Translations under genes and position numbers: made by a program
Part shown: positions 35,601-48,562 of the stretch, one piece after another
Numbering within the stretch: the first letter of the stretch is position 1
How the letters are laid out: each line of letters starts with the position of its first letter
Assembly (NCBI RefSeq): GCF_002288925.2
Contig: NW_022098031.1
Span: forward strand, 9,098,354 to 9,162,353
DNA: 64,000 bases
Source: Delphinapterus leucas
Lineage: Eukaryota; Chordata; Mammalia; Artiodactyla; Monodontidae
Direction of reading: 5' to 3'
Notes under the pieces: generated by a model
What the model saw: only the letters and a program-made list of their open reading frames with translations
The model's database searches: none
Told to the model about the DNA's origin: nothing

Positions 35601-37300
35601 TTCTCTGACACCCAGGACCCAGCACAGGGGGCAGGAAGGTCATTAGCCCAGGCTTCACCCTCACAAAGGGTCACAAACATAGCCCTTTGATTTATATACA
35701 AATAAAATTAAATGTAGAGTCACAGAGTTGCAGATGGGAATGAGAAATGAAGACAAGCTTCATATAACTTTCAACTCGGGCCCATTATTAGATCAATTTG
35801 CCTATAATGTTTTATAAAGAAATATTTTTAAAGAAATCCTTTCATTATTTTGTGAATTAAGCAATTTTCATAACCCTCTTCAGACTTTTTTTTAGTTTTT
35901 TTCCTTTTCTTTTTTTTTTCCTATACCCGGAAGTCTCAAAAATGGCAGTGACCCTCCATTGACCCTTATTTTTTTTATTTGTTTTTTTTTTACAGTAGGT
36001 CCTTGTTGGTTATCTGACTGCTCACCAGTTCGCTAACTTGTCTCCCCAAACTCTGCTTCACCCCAGCATTACTTCTGTACCCACAGAGACATTTTTCATT
36101 TGTCATGCATAATGCCATATTATGTTGGAATAATTTGTTCTGTGTTCTCTATGAGACTTCATAGTTTCTAGAACAGGTTCTCCAAGGCACCAAGTGAACA
36201 AATTTGAGATTGATTCCAGATATTATGATGATACTAATAATAATGGAGTAATTATATAATTGAAATAGACACATTTCAACAAAGTGCTGGGAATCATTCA
36301 TTTCATTCTCACACACTTAATTAACTCAGTCCTCTCCAAAACCCTGTGAGATGAGAAACTGAACCCTAATAACACAGCCAATAAACAGCAGAATCAGGAT
36401 TCAAACCCTGGCAATCTGGCTTCAGAGAGGGTGTCAACCAATCTACCAGCAGTTCTCAAACTTTGGTGTGTATCAGAATTACCTGGAGAACTTATTAATA
36501 AAACACAGATTGCTGGGTCCCCTTCACAAAGTTTCTAAATCAGAGCATTTACACTATGCTCTGGTGTTATAAAAAATAATGAAGCAAAAATTTGAAAGCT
36601 ATTTCATTAAATTCTTTGAGGATGATTTCATGTCATTAAATAGATAATCATATTTCAGAAAATAAATTTGCAGCTTTTTAAAAGGATTCAACTTTAAAGC
36701 GGACTTTGTAAAGACTGAGTTTGCATTTGTAATCATTGGTCTTTTCTCTGGAAGAGCACAGAATTTTGAGACCATCTGGGTTCACAGAAGCCTGCTGACA
36801 AGCTCTATATTTGCACAATTTTACAATGAGGAAATGGGTTCAGAGAAATCAGTAATCTACTCATAGCTGAGCCAGCAAACAACCCCTCCAGAACGGCTGT
36901 CCTGAGAACAGGTTGAGCTCGGGGCACAACATTCCCTGATCAACTATCTAGTCACACCATCACCAGCTCAGCCCACTTCCCCACACACAGTTCTTTCTAA
37001 CCTTGTTTATTCCTCTGTAAAAGAAAAGCCTTTTGCTGCCTGACAGTGGAGATACTTGCAAATCTGATGGATGGAACTTCTCCTCTTGCAACGGTCTGCT
37101 TCTCCCATTACAACCATCCCTTTCCACTCTACCCACCATTTGCAGTAGTTTTTTCAAATAAAGTCTCTCCTTACCTAAACCTGGATTTATTTTGAACTTG
37201 ATACTAATTTGGGTTTGCCTCAAAATGCATATGATCTCTCACCTGCATGGAATCTTAGATACACACTCATGATATTTTTATCCTCATACGGTAGAAAGAA
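35601..37300. other. Intergenic with MIR and MER5A fossils
   Basis: An antisense MIR is at about 36270-36440 ('atcaggattcaaaccctggc'), a MER5A-like fossil at about 36445-36555 ('gcagttctcaaactttggtg'). Elsewhere T-rich and unique sequence. No gene. Confidence 0.45.
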
Positions 37301-37309
37301 TAATGGACC

Positions 37310-37785
37310 TGGAAAGATATATGAATATGTTAGGCTACATGGCAAAGGGGAATCAAAGTTGCTGATGGAATGAAGCTGCTACTCAGCTGACTCTGAGATG
37401 GAGAGATTATCCTGGATTATTTGGGTGGACCCAGTGTAACCACAAGAGTTCTTATAAATGGAAGTGGGAAGCAGGAGAAAGAGAACCAGAGAGATGATAG
37501 CAGTGTGAGAAGAACTCGGCGCAACATTTCTGATTTTGAAGATGGAAGAAAAGGGCCACAAGCCAAGGAATGCGGATGGCCTTCAGAAGCTGGAAAAAGA
37601 AAAAACATGGATTCTTTCCTAGAGTTTCCAGAAGGGATGCAGCCCTGCTGACATTTTGATTTTAGCCCAGTGAGACCCATTTCGGAGTCTGACCTCCAGA
37701 ACTGTAAGATAATAAATTTAGGTTGTTTTAAGCCACTAAATTCATGAAAATTTGTTACAATAGCCATGGGAAACTAATATACCCC
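37310..37785 (+). mobile_element. MaLR-type solitary LTR (MLT1-like)
   Basis: Endogenous-retrovirus-like LTR of the ERVL-MaLR group: 'agagttcttataaatggaag', 'gagaaccagagagatgatag', 'cctccagaactgtaagataa', and the end 'gttttaagccactaaattca', 'gggaaactaatatacc'. No internal viral sequence is attached. Confidence 0.65.
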
Positions 37786-39398
37786 ATTTTACAGGTAAGA
37801 GATCTGAGGTTTAGAGTTTATATAGTTTGTCCAAGGTCATGTAAGCAGTAAGTGATGAAGCCAAAACTGAAGCTGGAGTCTCTATAATACAAAGCCCCTA
37901 TTTCTCCTACCATGATAAGTGGTAAAACAAGTTCTAATCTCTTCTTCTACATGACGGCTTTTCAAATATTTGTAAGTAGATACCCTGTCTTCCTTTAGTC
38001 TTCTCTAGGAAAACCCAAAATTTCTTTAACAATCCTCAGATGACAGTTTAAGGTCCCCTAACCATCCCGGAAAATATGGCGGCCAAGCTGAACACGGTAC
38101 CAGGGAGGCTCCAATATCACCTTTGTGTGTTTCAATTTGTCTTTTGCCAAAATGGAATTTATAACTCATAAAGTTTAAACACTACTTTTTGAGTTTAAAA
38201 AAAAATGAGGTGGTAGTTTTCTTATATTGACAAATTGGCTGTGAACTTAATGTTCCTACAAAATGAGTCATTCGAATTGGAACATTAATTTATTTGAGCA
38301 GCCGGGTCCACATCACTCTGAGAAAAGGGCCATTGCTCTGTCCCTACATAGATCATCCCATAATAGTCCCAACACCTGACTGTAGCTGTAATGGTTCAGG
38401 CTTCCTTCTTGCCTTCCCGTGCCAACTCTCAGATTCTGGAGGTAATAATGCCCCTTTGGAAGAGTGTGCATTTGAAAGTCCACCTGGCCACATTTGCCCC
38501 ACCCAGAGAGATCAGCTGTTGCCTGCAACTGAGATTCAATGGGACCACATGTATTTATTAGAGACGTCTCTCCTATAAGAAAAAGTGGGTGGAACACTGA
38601 GCCTTCGGCTTTGAAATAGCCCTCATGGCCAATAAGGACTGCAAATACATCACAACTGGGAAAGCAGAGATAGAGGGACACACTCAGCTCCCACAGTGGT
38701 GCTTTGGTGTGGGTGCACAACAGCCAAATGTTAAAATTTCTGAACCAGTTGTTAAACACAGCCAATACTAAAAATTAAATTATATAAACTTGCAACTTCA
38801 TAAATCATATTAAAAACAAAGGCAATAAATACTCAAAACTCTTCACTTCCTAATTATTTTACCACCTTTTACTATTATCTCTGCTCTTGAGGTTACTTTT
38901 GTCTACTAGATCTGTATGGATGAAAAACTATAATGGTGTACCACTGCACAGCTATGCCAAATTCCGAGTTCAGTGGTGTGACACTGATGGCTTTGCAATC
39001 AGCCACAGTGGGTGGATTTACACCACAGATATCTGTAACGGCTATGAATGGGGGCATCTCTCTCAGCCATGGCTGAGTGTCAAACATTTACCAGCATGCC
39101 ACTTGCCATCAGTAAACCTTTCCACACTACATCCCAAACACACAAACATTGCAACCCATTCACCCCGCGAAGGAGGGAAGTCGTCAGCCTCATCATTTCA
39201 TCCAATAATTATAAAGGGCAAAGTAAGCCTCTCGGTAGGACTTTTTTTCTTTTAAACATTTTTTGGGGGGGGGCTTGGAAGTTTTATTCACACATTTATA
39301 TCTCATCTGTTACCTCTTTAAATTTCAGAGTAGATTTGAATTTCATAATAACATAGAGTTGGCATTTAGGGGTATGCTGTCTCAGAAAGGAGAAATAT
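37786..39398. other. Intergenic, mostly unique
   Basis: An antisense MIR is at about 37786-37900 ('ttgtccaaggtcatgtaagc'). An open frame of 122 codons at 38887-39255 has no family features. A G-run is at 39266-39274. No gene is claimed. Confidence 0.4.
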
Positions 39399-39412
39399 AA
39401 GAACTAATGAGG

Positions 39413-39614
39413 GGCTTCCCTGGTGGCGCAGTGGTTGAGAGTCCACCTGCCGATGCAGGGGACACGGGTTCGTGCCCTGGTCTGGGAGGATCCCACATGC
39501 CACGAAGCGGCTAGGCCCATGAGCCATGGCCGCTGAGCCTGCACGCCTGGAGCCTGTGCTCCGCAACAGGAGAGGCCACAACAGTGAGAGGCCCATGTAC
39601 TGCAAAAAAAAAAA
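39413..39614 (+). mobile_element. CHR-2-type SINE with exact 14-bp target duplication
   Basis: Complete copy with A tail; duplication aagaactaatgagg at 39399-39412 and 39615-39628. It forms an inverted pair with the SINE at 40388-40597. Confidence 0.94.
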
Positions 39615-39628
39615 AAGAACTAATGAGG

Positions 39629-40377
39629 ATACTGCAGTGCTTTGGTGTCTCTTGGTCTCTGATATATGGGACAGTATGGAAACCTCCCCGGGTATCCTCC
39701 TTCCTATATCACCTTTTATGTCCATGGTACTGTAGCTCTTTAATTAAAAATAAGTTCTGAGGTTTCCTCTAGAATTCCAATTTCATTAACTTTGTAACTT
39801 AATCAAGATTTCCTTGTTTAGACACAACCTCATCCAAAATGCTTTAGAGAAGTTTTTAGGTTTGTTCATTTATTTGGGGAAAGTGGCAGAAAAGGAAATC
39901 TGTTCAAATATCAGGGGTAAAGTATTTTTCACTTTTCATTGTTAAAATCAAATGTCACTGCACGGAGGACCTCCACTCAGGCAGTGCCCCCCAAGAAAAA
40001 GTCACCTTGAGGGGGTCTAAGGAGTGCAAATATAAAGAACTGAATTCCTCCCTCAGCTCGCTGGTGGGTCAGAAAGGGAACAGAGTCAAAACACCAGGAG
40101 GGAGGGAGGGGGAACAGATGATCCCTGCCAATCAAGAGAAACCAGTGATGACCTATAATCGGAACTCTATAATCAGAGACAATTAACCTGGAGTTTGCAG
40201 GCTGCTCGGAGATCCAGGTAAGGAAGGACTGGGGAGTTAGGGGATTGTAATTAGCTAACATTCACCGAACACCTGAACACATTGGGCCAGGAACTCTATT
40301 AAGCATGAAGCATTTTGCATATGTTATCTTCCACACAAGATCTCACCAATTACCTTAACTAAATGGCTCAGAAGAGT
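39629..40377. other. Intergenic, unique
   Basis: No repeat or gene recognised between the two oppositely placed CHR-2-type SINEs. Confidence 0.4.
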
Positions 40378-40387
40378 AAATACGCTG

Positions 40388-40597
40388 CTTTTTTTTTTTT
40401 TTTTTTGGGTTCGTTGGGCTCTTACTTTTTTTGCCTTTCCCATTTTGGAGCACAGGCTCCGGAAGCGCAGGCTCAGCGGCCAATGCTCACGGGCCCAGCC
40501 GCTCCGCGGCAAGTGGGATCTTCCCGGACCGGGGCACGAACCCGTGTCCCCTGCATCGGCAGGTGGACTCTCAACCACTGCGCCACCAGGGAAGCCC
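40388..40597 (-). mobile_element. CHR-2-type SINE, antisense, with 10-bp target duplication
   Basis: Poly(T) start and the reversed head 'ccaccagggaagccc'. Duplication taaatacgct at 40378-40387 and 40598-40607. The part near the tail is more diverged than in other copies. Confidence 0.93.
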
Positions 40598-40607
40598 TAA
40601 ATACGCT

Positions 40608-41450
40608 TCTTGAAATGTCTTTACACACTTCCAAGAAAGAGATTTAGACGATATGGTTAATAATAGTAAATAAGCTTTAAAGAAACCAAATAATGCTTCA
40701 TGACTCCAACAAAATGAATTTTGTTGGAGATCCCAGAAAAAGCTGTTGAGCAAACAGAGGTGAGTTTATGAAATTTACAGCGGCAACGGAGACCACCTTG
40801 ACAAAGTCTTGGTAGTCACACAAAAAGAGAAAGTAAAGAAAGAGTATTTGTAGGATTGGGGAATCTGCATTCAAGGGGTTTAAGGTAGTTCTTTTAAGGT
40901 GCAGAATTTATTGGGACTGAACCAAATTCATAAGATAATGAATCAATAAGGTGAAGGTCATGAGAAAAATCTTGATTATTGTCCTTAATAAGTAAGCTTT
41001 TTTTCCGATTTTGGAGCCAATCCCTGGTATTTTGTAATAGATTCTTTGAACTTCTCCAAAGGTTTGGCCCTCCAGGGCATTATGGAAACAGGATCCTTAG
41101 AAGGAGTTGCCTGTCTCACATAATAACCTGGTAGGGCATTTCTTTCAACCTTCCTGTTATCCCTTTTTATATGGCGTTCCACCTCCTTAAGAAACATTAG
41201 AACACTTTAGAGTTTCTTAGTCTTTTGACCATTTTTGTTTGTTTTTTCCTATATAGATCAAGATCCTTTGTTATTTCCAAAACATTCTCCACCTCCCACC
41301 ATTGCTATTAACTCTCTTTGTGTCTACTCAGTTGACAAGTCCTGGTGAGTACAATGAGTTCTGCCTTCTGGGTGACTTTGGCTCCAGTAAAGGATCATTA
41401 TTTTAGGAGTAAGTTGAGACCTGTTTTGACATATCCAGCCTAATAATTTA
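40608..41450. other. Intergenic, unique
   Basis: Nothing recognised on either strand. Confidence 0.4.
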
Positions 41451-41453
41451 ATT

Positions 41454-41630
41454 TAAAAAAAATTTTTTTATTGGGGTATAGTTGTTTTACAATGTTGTTA
41501 GTTTCTACCGTACAGGGAAGTGGAGTTCCTTGTGCTATACAGCAGGTTCTTATTAGTTCTCTGTTTCATACATATTAGTGTATATGTGTCAATCCCAATC
41601 TCCCAATTCATCCCACCTCCCTTAATGTTT
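41454..41630 (-). repeat. Older L1 3' end (antisense)
   Basis: 'ttattggggtatagttgttt', 'tgtgctatacagcaggttct' and 'tcccaatctcccaattcatc' match the 3'UTR of an older artiodactyl L1 subfamily than the copies at 6167 and 18672. Confidence 0.7.
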
Positions 41631-42157
41631 TCATCTTAAGGTATGACCTGTGAACAAACAAGGTTAACTCTGAGTTTTCTAGATGAGTTTCTAATATTTT
41701 TGTTCAGGGCATGGACTGTTCTTGGACAGAGGTTAGATAGTCATGAGTTACTCCTTCCGGTAAAAGAAGGAAAGTAGCAGGATTTAAAGTATTACTACCA
41801 GGGAAGGAAATGGGTGAGGGAGAAAATAATAGAATTTCACATGAGGTAAGGTTACCTGCTAAGAAACAGAGTGTCTTTTCAGTAGGCAACAAAGACTGTA
41901 TATTATGAGGGTGCAAGTTTGAAGGAGTTACTAGTTAGCAATAGCCTCCGCTAATTTAGCTTTAGTGACTATTAACCTGCAACCAGGAAGTGGAACTTTT
42001 AACATAGGGTCAAGAAAAAAGCCATAGCAAACTTTCCTCTGATAAATAACATGAAGCTGAGTCAAAGCATTGAGGGTTCGTCCAGATTGTTTATGCATGA
42101 ATCGGGAAAGGCTTAAGATACTTAAGTTGACCCAGAGTAGAAAGATGTTAAAAAGCT

Positions 42158-42378
42158 CATTTTATTTTATTTTTTAAAATTTATTTTATTGACGTATAGT
42201 TGATTTACAATGTTGTGTTAATTTCTGCTGTACAACAAAGTGATTCACTTATACATATGTATATATTCTTTTTCATGTTCTTTTCCATTATGGTTTATCA
42301 CAGGATATTGAATATATAGTCCCCTGTGCTATACAGTGAGACCTTGTTTATCCAATCTATATATAATAGTTTGCATCT
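42158..42378 (-). repeat. Older L1 3' end (antisense)
   Basis: 'ttgacgtatagttgatttac', 'gtacaacaaagtgattcact', 'cacaggatattgaatatata' mark another L1 3'UTR remnant in the same direction as the one at 41454, separated by about 530 bases of other sequence. Confidence 0.75.
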
Positions 42379-43080
42379 GAAAAGCTAATTTTAAATCACA
42401 AAATGTCAGCTCATGTTTACATTCCCAAGGAAGGATTTTGATTACTGATAACTTGATTAAATCACCAAGAGACCTAGTGATTTTAGAACAGTTGGAAACT
42501 GCCTACAGTAGCTATCAAACCCAGGAAATCCTCTTAATTTACTCTGAATTAAGTCTGAATAACTGGCCTGGAAAATTTTTGAATGGCTTTTAGTCTGTCC
42601 AAAGTGGTGGATTGACCTCCTTGGGATAAATCTTGTCATAGGTGATACATTTTATTTTGACAAAATTACAACATTCCTTCTAACTTAAAGTCCTTTCTGA
42701 GTTAAAACTGTTAAGAAGATTAATGAAATTAATTGAGAGAGCTCAACTCATCTTCAGAATCTAATAAAAGGTCAAGAGGTCATCCATATATTGGGTAAGA
42801 ACAGAGTTGCAAGGAAAGTTAAGGTCTATAAGGTCTTAGTCAGGGTCTTATGAAAAAAAGGCAGGAGGGCACCTCATTAAATAAATCACTGAAGCATAAC
42901 TGTCAAGGCACACTGCTCAGCCTTCCAGGAAAGGGTGAGCAGGATTAACCATTTCAATCTAAACTAAGGAACTACTAAAGAAAGCATAGCACAGATTTAT
43001 GAGTCTAGAATATGTAACCCCATGATAAAATAGCATTTGGGTTTAGTATCACAGGGAAGTAAAGAATGGCTATTTTATTT
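42379..43080. other. Intergenic, unique or unassigned
   Basis: No gene. It could belong to internal retroviral sequence upstream of the LTR at 43090, but I see no viral motif to support that. Confidence 0.35.
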
Positions 43081-43089
43081 ATGATCCTG

Positions 43090-43670
43090 AGGTCCTAAAC
43101 AAGTCTATACCCTCACCCACTGAGTTTCAGGTTGGTACTGTATCATGCTGATGGGGTTCAGAACACGCTATCCACCAGAATGGCACCTTGGCATATTAAG
43201 TAACTCTGAAGGAGTTTGAGAAAACAGCAGAAGCAAGAAGGTCACTATGACCTCCCCCCTCACTTGCCCTTCTTCCCTAAAAGCAGGAGATAAATTTCCC
43301 TTGTAAAAGGTACCCTCCCTGTACCAGGAAGAAGGAAGACATTTGGGGCTGAGAAATCTGAACCAACCAGCCTTGTTAAACTCACCCTTATCTTCCTAGT
43401 TATTCTTTACCATTTACTACCCCTAGCCCAAATCCCCTTATCTTGTCAATTCTTCACAAATTTATTGTTTCTTTGTCTAAAAGGTATAAAAGCTTCCTGC
43501 TCTGGTCACTTCTTCAGGTCTTCATTCTCCTGTGAAGGCTCCCAGGTACATGTAAAAATCCGATAAAATTTGTATGCATTTCTCCTGTTAATCTGTCTTG
43601 TCAGTTTAATGTTTAGACCTAGCCAGGGACCCTAAGAGTGTTGAGGAAAACTTTTTTCTCTCCTGCAGTC
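43090..43670 (+). mobile_element. Solitary LTR, ERV1-like
   Basis: LTR layout: TATA box (tataaa at 43485-43490), poly(A)-signal-like 'gataaaatttgtatgc', then a U5-like end with 'taatctgtcttgtcagttta' and 'cagggaccctaagagtgttg'. The related copy is at 53650-54165. No intact viral gene is next to it. Confidence 0.6.
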
Positions 43671-45415
43671 CATTATCAAAAAAACATTTGCACAACTGTC
43701 ATTTAATATTTAAAGAAATTTCAACCTGTGAAATTTAAGAGTAAAGGGCTAAGTGGGTACTTGGTTCCCCCCTCTCAGAGCACCTTCATTATTCACTCAC
43801 TTTATTTTTCCTTTCTTCAGCTTGTTAACTATCACAGTTGCTTTTCCAGTATCTTTTCTGTTTACAACATCTACAGACATCTTTGTTTCCCTCCCTTGAA
43901 GCATATAGTAGTTTTATATGTAAGAATACTGGTTTATTCTAAGTCTTAGGTCTCCGGGGCTCTTTGAAAATTTTCCCTGAGGAGGTGTTAAGATCTGGCA
44001 ATGGGGCTATTTCCAATTTCAGTCTTTGTTTACATGTGAAATCCCCTTTTTCTGGCTTAAGATTATTCACAAAAAGAGAGGAAAGAGCAAGGGTTACATA
44101 TGCTTCAGTATCTACTCTTGAAAGCTATCTATGCTATTGAAAAGTCTATTCCTGAAGTCTCCAATAGCTTCTTTGGAAGCTTCTTCACATTAATCAAAAA
44201 ATGCAGACAACTGAACTTTGCTCACTTTTTGTTCTAAGGTGCCTGGCTAATGGACAATTGTGTCTTATCAAAAGTTCCCCACTATCATTCTGCTGAACCC
44301 CTGCTTCTTACATTTATTCCACTATAACCCTAGCCCATGCACTTATCTTTCTAAGTGGCAAAATTTCACCAAGAATAATTTAGAATTACAGTTAAGTCTA
44401 CTTCCTGATTCCTAACTTTCAGAAACGATATGAGAAAATAAACGTTTGTTGTATTAAAGCTGCTTACCTTTTAGAATAATTTGATAACAGCCAAATGATT
44501 ATTCCACGGTTCACCTGTTTAAAGGCTAGCATATGATATTTAAATACAAAAACGTAAGCTTATCTGTTTTATAGCCTTTTCATTTTAAGGCTACAATTGC
44601 AATATATATTTGTTTATTCATTAATTTTAATTTTTTCCAGGGTTAATTATGCCCTGGGTACTACGCTAAGTGTCTTACTCTGCCCAGCTTTGGTGAAGAA
44701 CTTAGAAAGCGGTTTGATGAGGCATTTAGATGCACATGGAAACCACTTAATAAGAGTTAATTGGGGGTTATTACTATCGTGGACATTATGGATAAAAAGA
44801 TCAATAAGTTTCTTGTTGGAAAGGACGTGGAAACAGTATGTACAAAGGACATAATGGATCTGGGGAGAATTTATCCATTTATTTAGCACCTTAATGTGTC
44901 AGGCACTATGCCAGTTGTGGGGAAAAAATTCCATCAACATTGTTCTTATGGATCTTATCATCTAATGAGAGAGATAAATAATAGACAAGTAAACAAGTAA
45001 GTATAAGCAGCAGTAGGTACTACAAAGGAAGAAAGAAAGAAGGATGAAGAGGAAGAGGATGACAGGAGAAATCTACTTGTATAGGATTTAGTGAAGGCTT
45101 CCAGGAAAAGTTAATATTTAAGCTCAGACCTGATGAATAAGAACCAGATTTACAAATATGCTGAAAGGAGAGGCCCAAGCCATGGGACAGGACCATGGAG
45201 AGTACAGTACCTCTGAACTGCACAGCATGTATCAGGAATGTTGAGATATTAGGAAAATGTTGTTATAATGGATTGATATATTTCAGTAATTTTCCAAAAG
45301 GACAAATTATCTGAGCCAGGTAAACAGTTCCTTATCCATGTTGTTTGGTAATATTTTGTCCCATTACTTATTGTCATTGCATTGTCTGCCCATCACTACA
45401 CTTGAGAAAGAGACC
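43671..45415. other. Intergenic with an ancient repeat near 44860-45240
   Basis: At about 44860-45240 'cacctt...tgtcaggcactatgcc', 'aataatagacaagtaaacaa' and 'tttaagctcagacctgatga' look like an old mammalian repeat that I cannot name with certainty. The rest is unique. Confidence 0.4.
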
Positions 45416-45427
45416 GAAAAATGCATC

Positions 45428-45777
45428 AGACGGGAGTGAAGACACAGACCTGCTAGAGCATGGACTTGGGGATGTAGAGAGGGGAAACGGTGAGCTGTGA
45501 CGGAGTGGGAGGGTGGCATGGACATGTATACACTACCAAACGTAAAATGGATGGCTGGTGGGAAGTAGCCGCATAGCACAGGGAGATCAGCTCGGTGCTT
45601 TGTGACCGCCTGGAGGGGTGGGATAGGGAGGGTGGGAGGGAGGGAGACGCAAGAGGGAAGAGATATGGGAACATATGTATATATATAACTGATTCACTTT
45701 GTGGTAGAGAAAAAACAAGCACACCATTGTGAGGCAATTATGCTCCAAAAAAAATGTTAAAAAAAAAAAAAAAAAAG
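45428..45777 (+). mobile_element. L1 3'UTR insertion with 8-bp target duplication
   Basis: Only the 3'UTR ('gggatagggagggtgggagg', 'gattcactttgtggtaga') and the A tail are present. Flanked by aatgcatc at 45420-45427 and 45778-45785. More diverged than the copies at 6167 and 18672. Confidence 0.88.
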
Positions 45778-46599
45778 AATGCATCCGAGCTATTGCAAAT
45801 ACATTCAGAGCTCAAAACAGGTAAGGGCAGGAGATAATAGATCTGGGAATCACCAGCTGAGATCATCAGATGAGACCATTCAGAAAAAGACAATGTAAAT
45901 TATATCCCCATCATAACAAAAGTCTAAAATATGTGGCTTTGCATTGTTGCCAGGCAGCAAGGAAACAGATACTGCAAGATGGAAAACTAGAGACCCTTGT
46001 TATGCTTTGACTAACCATTAGGTAAAACTGGCACTAGCAACTTGAAAGGCAGACATGTAGCTATGGGGAAAGTAGTTAGAAAAAAGCAGAGCTATGATGT
46101 TTTTTATAGTAAGGAACCGTGAAAAATAGTGAAACAAGAAAAACTAGTTACAACTAGGTAACTCAGCTTTGTTACAAGAGCTGGGCCTATACCCTGTAGC
46201 CCTACGGCTTCTACACTCCAAACAGCAGATTATTATGCACTTTTTCTCAAAAGTCTCCATTAAGTACTACTGGCTGGACAACGGAAGTCAGTTGAGCAGA
46301 AAAGACCAGCTAAAGGACACTGCATTCTTACTTAAACCCACTTTTCTAGAAGGCTTCAAAGTGGCTGCCACTCGATTAAGGGCTGGAGATAAGGGCCAAG
46401 CACAGACACAGTAAATAAGATGCTGCTACCTTAAGAACTGCAGATATAATGAGAGTAGCCCTTTGGCTGTGAATACTTTCATCTGAACTAACAAAACTGA
46501 AAGCAAAAAGACCAAAAACCATGTTTTGATGAAATTTTATCACCAATGTTGTAAGCACCCCTCAGAGGCCAGATGGACCCCGTTACCCAAAATTTGGTT

Positions 46600-47280
46600 T
46601 GGGTGTTGAGACTAATAACCACACACACATCAAGAGGGTATGAAAAGGTTTATTATTCACATAATGAATGACACTTTCTGGGAGAGTGGGGCAGTTCCCG
46701 AGTAGATCCAAAAATGACTTGACTCGCTTGGCTTTTATTATTCTTAGGGTGTGGGGCAGGGAGAGGTTTCCTGCGAGCAGGCCAGGGCTTGTGTGGTTTG
46801 AACTTCCCAGCCAGTCCAAAGCAGGGGGTACCCAGGCTCTCTAATCAGCTTGCCCAGATGTGGAACAGAAGGGGAAAGGGAATGGGGAGCAGAAAGGAAA
46901 AGTTGTTATCAGTCAAACATCGAAAATGGAGCCAGACTCCGTACAACAGTCAATTAAACAACAATCCTATAAACTATAAAAATCTACATTTGTTCAGTCT
47001 CTAAAGAAATCTAGGTCTACAAATCTCCACCAGCAGGCAGGGGCCTGCAAAACCTGTGACGCCTCCCAAAAGTTTCGTACGTGGCTACGTAATCTGAAGA
47101 GCAAGAATTTCCTGGAAGTCAATTAGAGGCCACAGAAGGCAGTGGTCAAGGGAGTTCTTCCCAGAGAGCAAAGTCTTACCAAGGACTGTATATCCTGCCA
47201 GGGCAAGAGATCTTTGTCATCCCTGCTCAGATGTTCATCATGGCACCGGCCATGGACAGCTGCTCATCATTCCTGTCTTT
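46600..47280 (-). mobile_element. Probable solitary LTR, antisense
   Basis: Read on the - strand there is a TATA-like 'aataataaaagcc', then AATAAA followed by GT-rich 'gatgtgtgtgtggtt', the R/U5 layout of an LTR (plus-strand side near 46625-46745). The outer borders are not resolved and the family is unknown. No viral gene is seen. Confidence 0.4.
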
Positions 47281-48562
47281 TACTGTAGTATTCACTCTCT
47301 CTTTTTTTTTTTTCCCCGGAGTTTTAGTAGGACACATGTCCATCTAGCTGGAGATAACATGTTCCAGCAGTCCTTGAAGCCAGGTATAGTTATGTAGTCA
47401 GTATTGACGAATGGGCTCTGAGTACAGTGATGGGTGGAGCTTCCTTAAAAGGAAATAGCTAGCTCCCAAACTCCTCTCTTTTCACAGGCTACAAATTGGC
47501 TGTGCTTCTTTGAGCCAGCTTTGACTATGGGAAGAATAACACATTTGGTAATGAGAGGACAACAAGGTAGACAGATTCTGGATCCCTTGGTTACCTTATG
47601 AAACAGAGGCTACCCTCCCTGTCCTGGACTTCTCAACTACCTCTGGATTGCTCTATAAGAAAGAAATCAACTCCTATCTTACATGAGTCATCATATTTTG
47701 GGGTTTCTGTTCTAGCAGCTTATACCATTTCCTTGCTTATATAAAAAAGAAAATTAAAATATTAAGAAGTTAAACTTCTTTACCATCTAGGATCTTAAAA
47801 ATGCCTTCTTGTTCCTTCAAATTCTATCTTTAATGGTAAGTATAGCAAAGAACCTCAAATTTAACTGGCTACAAGCAAGGAAGACCTTAAAACTATACGT
47901 GACCTCAGTCATTCAGCATGCTTCTCCTTCTTTCCAAAAAATCAGCCTACAGAATATAATCAGGTATACTCTTTGAGCCTAAATGGAAGCATTTAGTTAA
48001 TATAAATGGATGAGTAAAAAACTGGTAAATAAAAACTCATCAATATATATCACCTTCCCTTTTTACCAACACAAATGTTGATGCACTATTTTTATCTACT
48101 CCCTGTAATCACTTAATCACAGATTATTGGGTTAAGATAAAAATGGATAAAGTAGACTTTATCTCTCACAATGTGATGCAAAGGTGACTTTCTCTGATTC
48201 CCAGTTTCGTGTTACTCTGTGCTTCAGAATGGTTCACTGTGTTGCTAAGACAACAGGGATGCTGCAACAGAAAACTGGGATTGAAGTCAAGGCACTGTAG
48301 CTGCCTCAAAGGATGTCATAAATAGTGTGTTCAAGGCCTTTTTCACAGTGAAATCTGTAACACTTGAACTGGAATAAAAATATCACCCAACACCCTAGTC
48401 TTCCACAGAAGACAATGGCTCACTCAATTACTTGCGTTCTAGAATTAAGAAAACATTGGTATGTGGATTAAAGTCAGGAAATCATCATTCCACTAATACG
48501 TATCTTTCTTAGAATGCTGCACAAATAACTGAGGGAAGCTTGCCCTTAAGTTCCAGTTTGCC
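47281..48562. other. Intergenic, unique
   Basis: No gene or clear repeat. A T-run followed by C is at about 47300-47318. Confidence 0.4.

Noticed and set aside
38887..39255. 122-codon open frame on the + strand as a possible gene
   Set aside because: No family motif, no signal or domain, no splice or regulatory support, and low-complexity ending; chance frames of this length are common in 64 kb.
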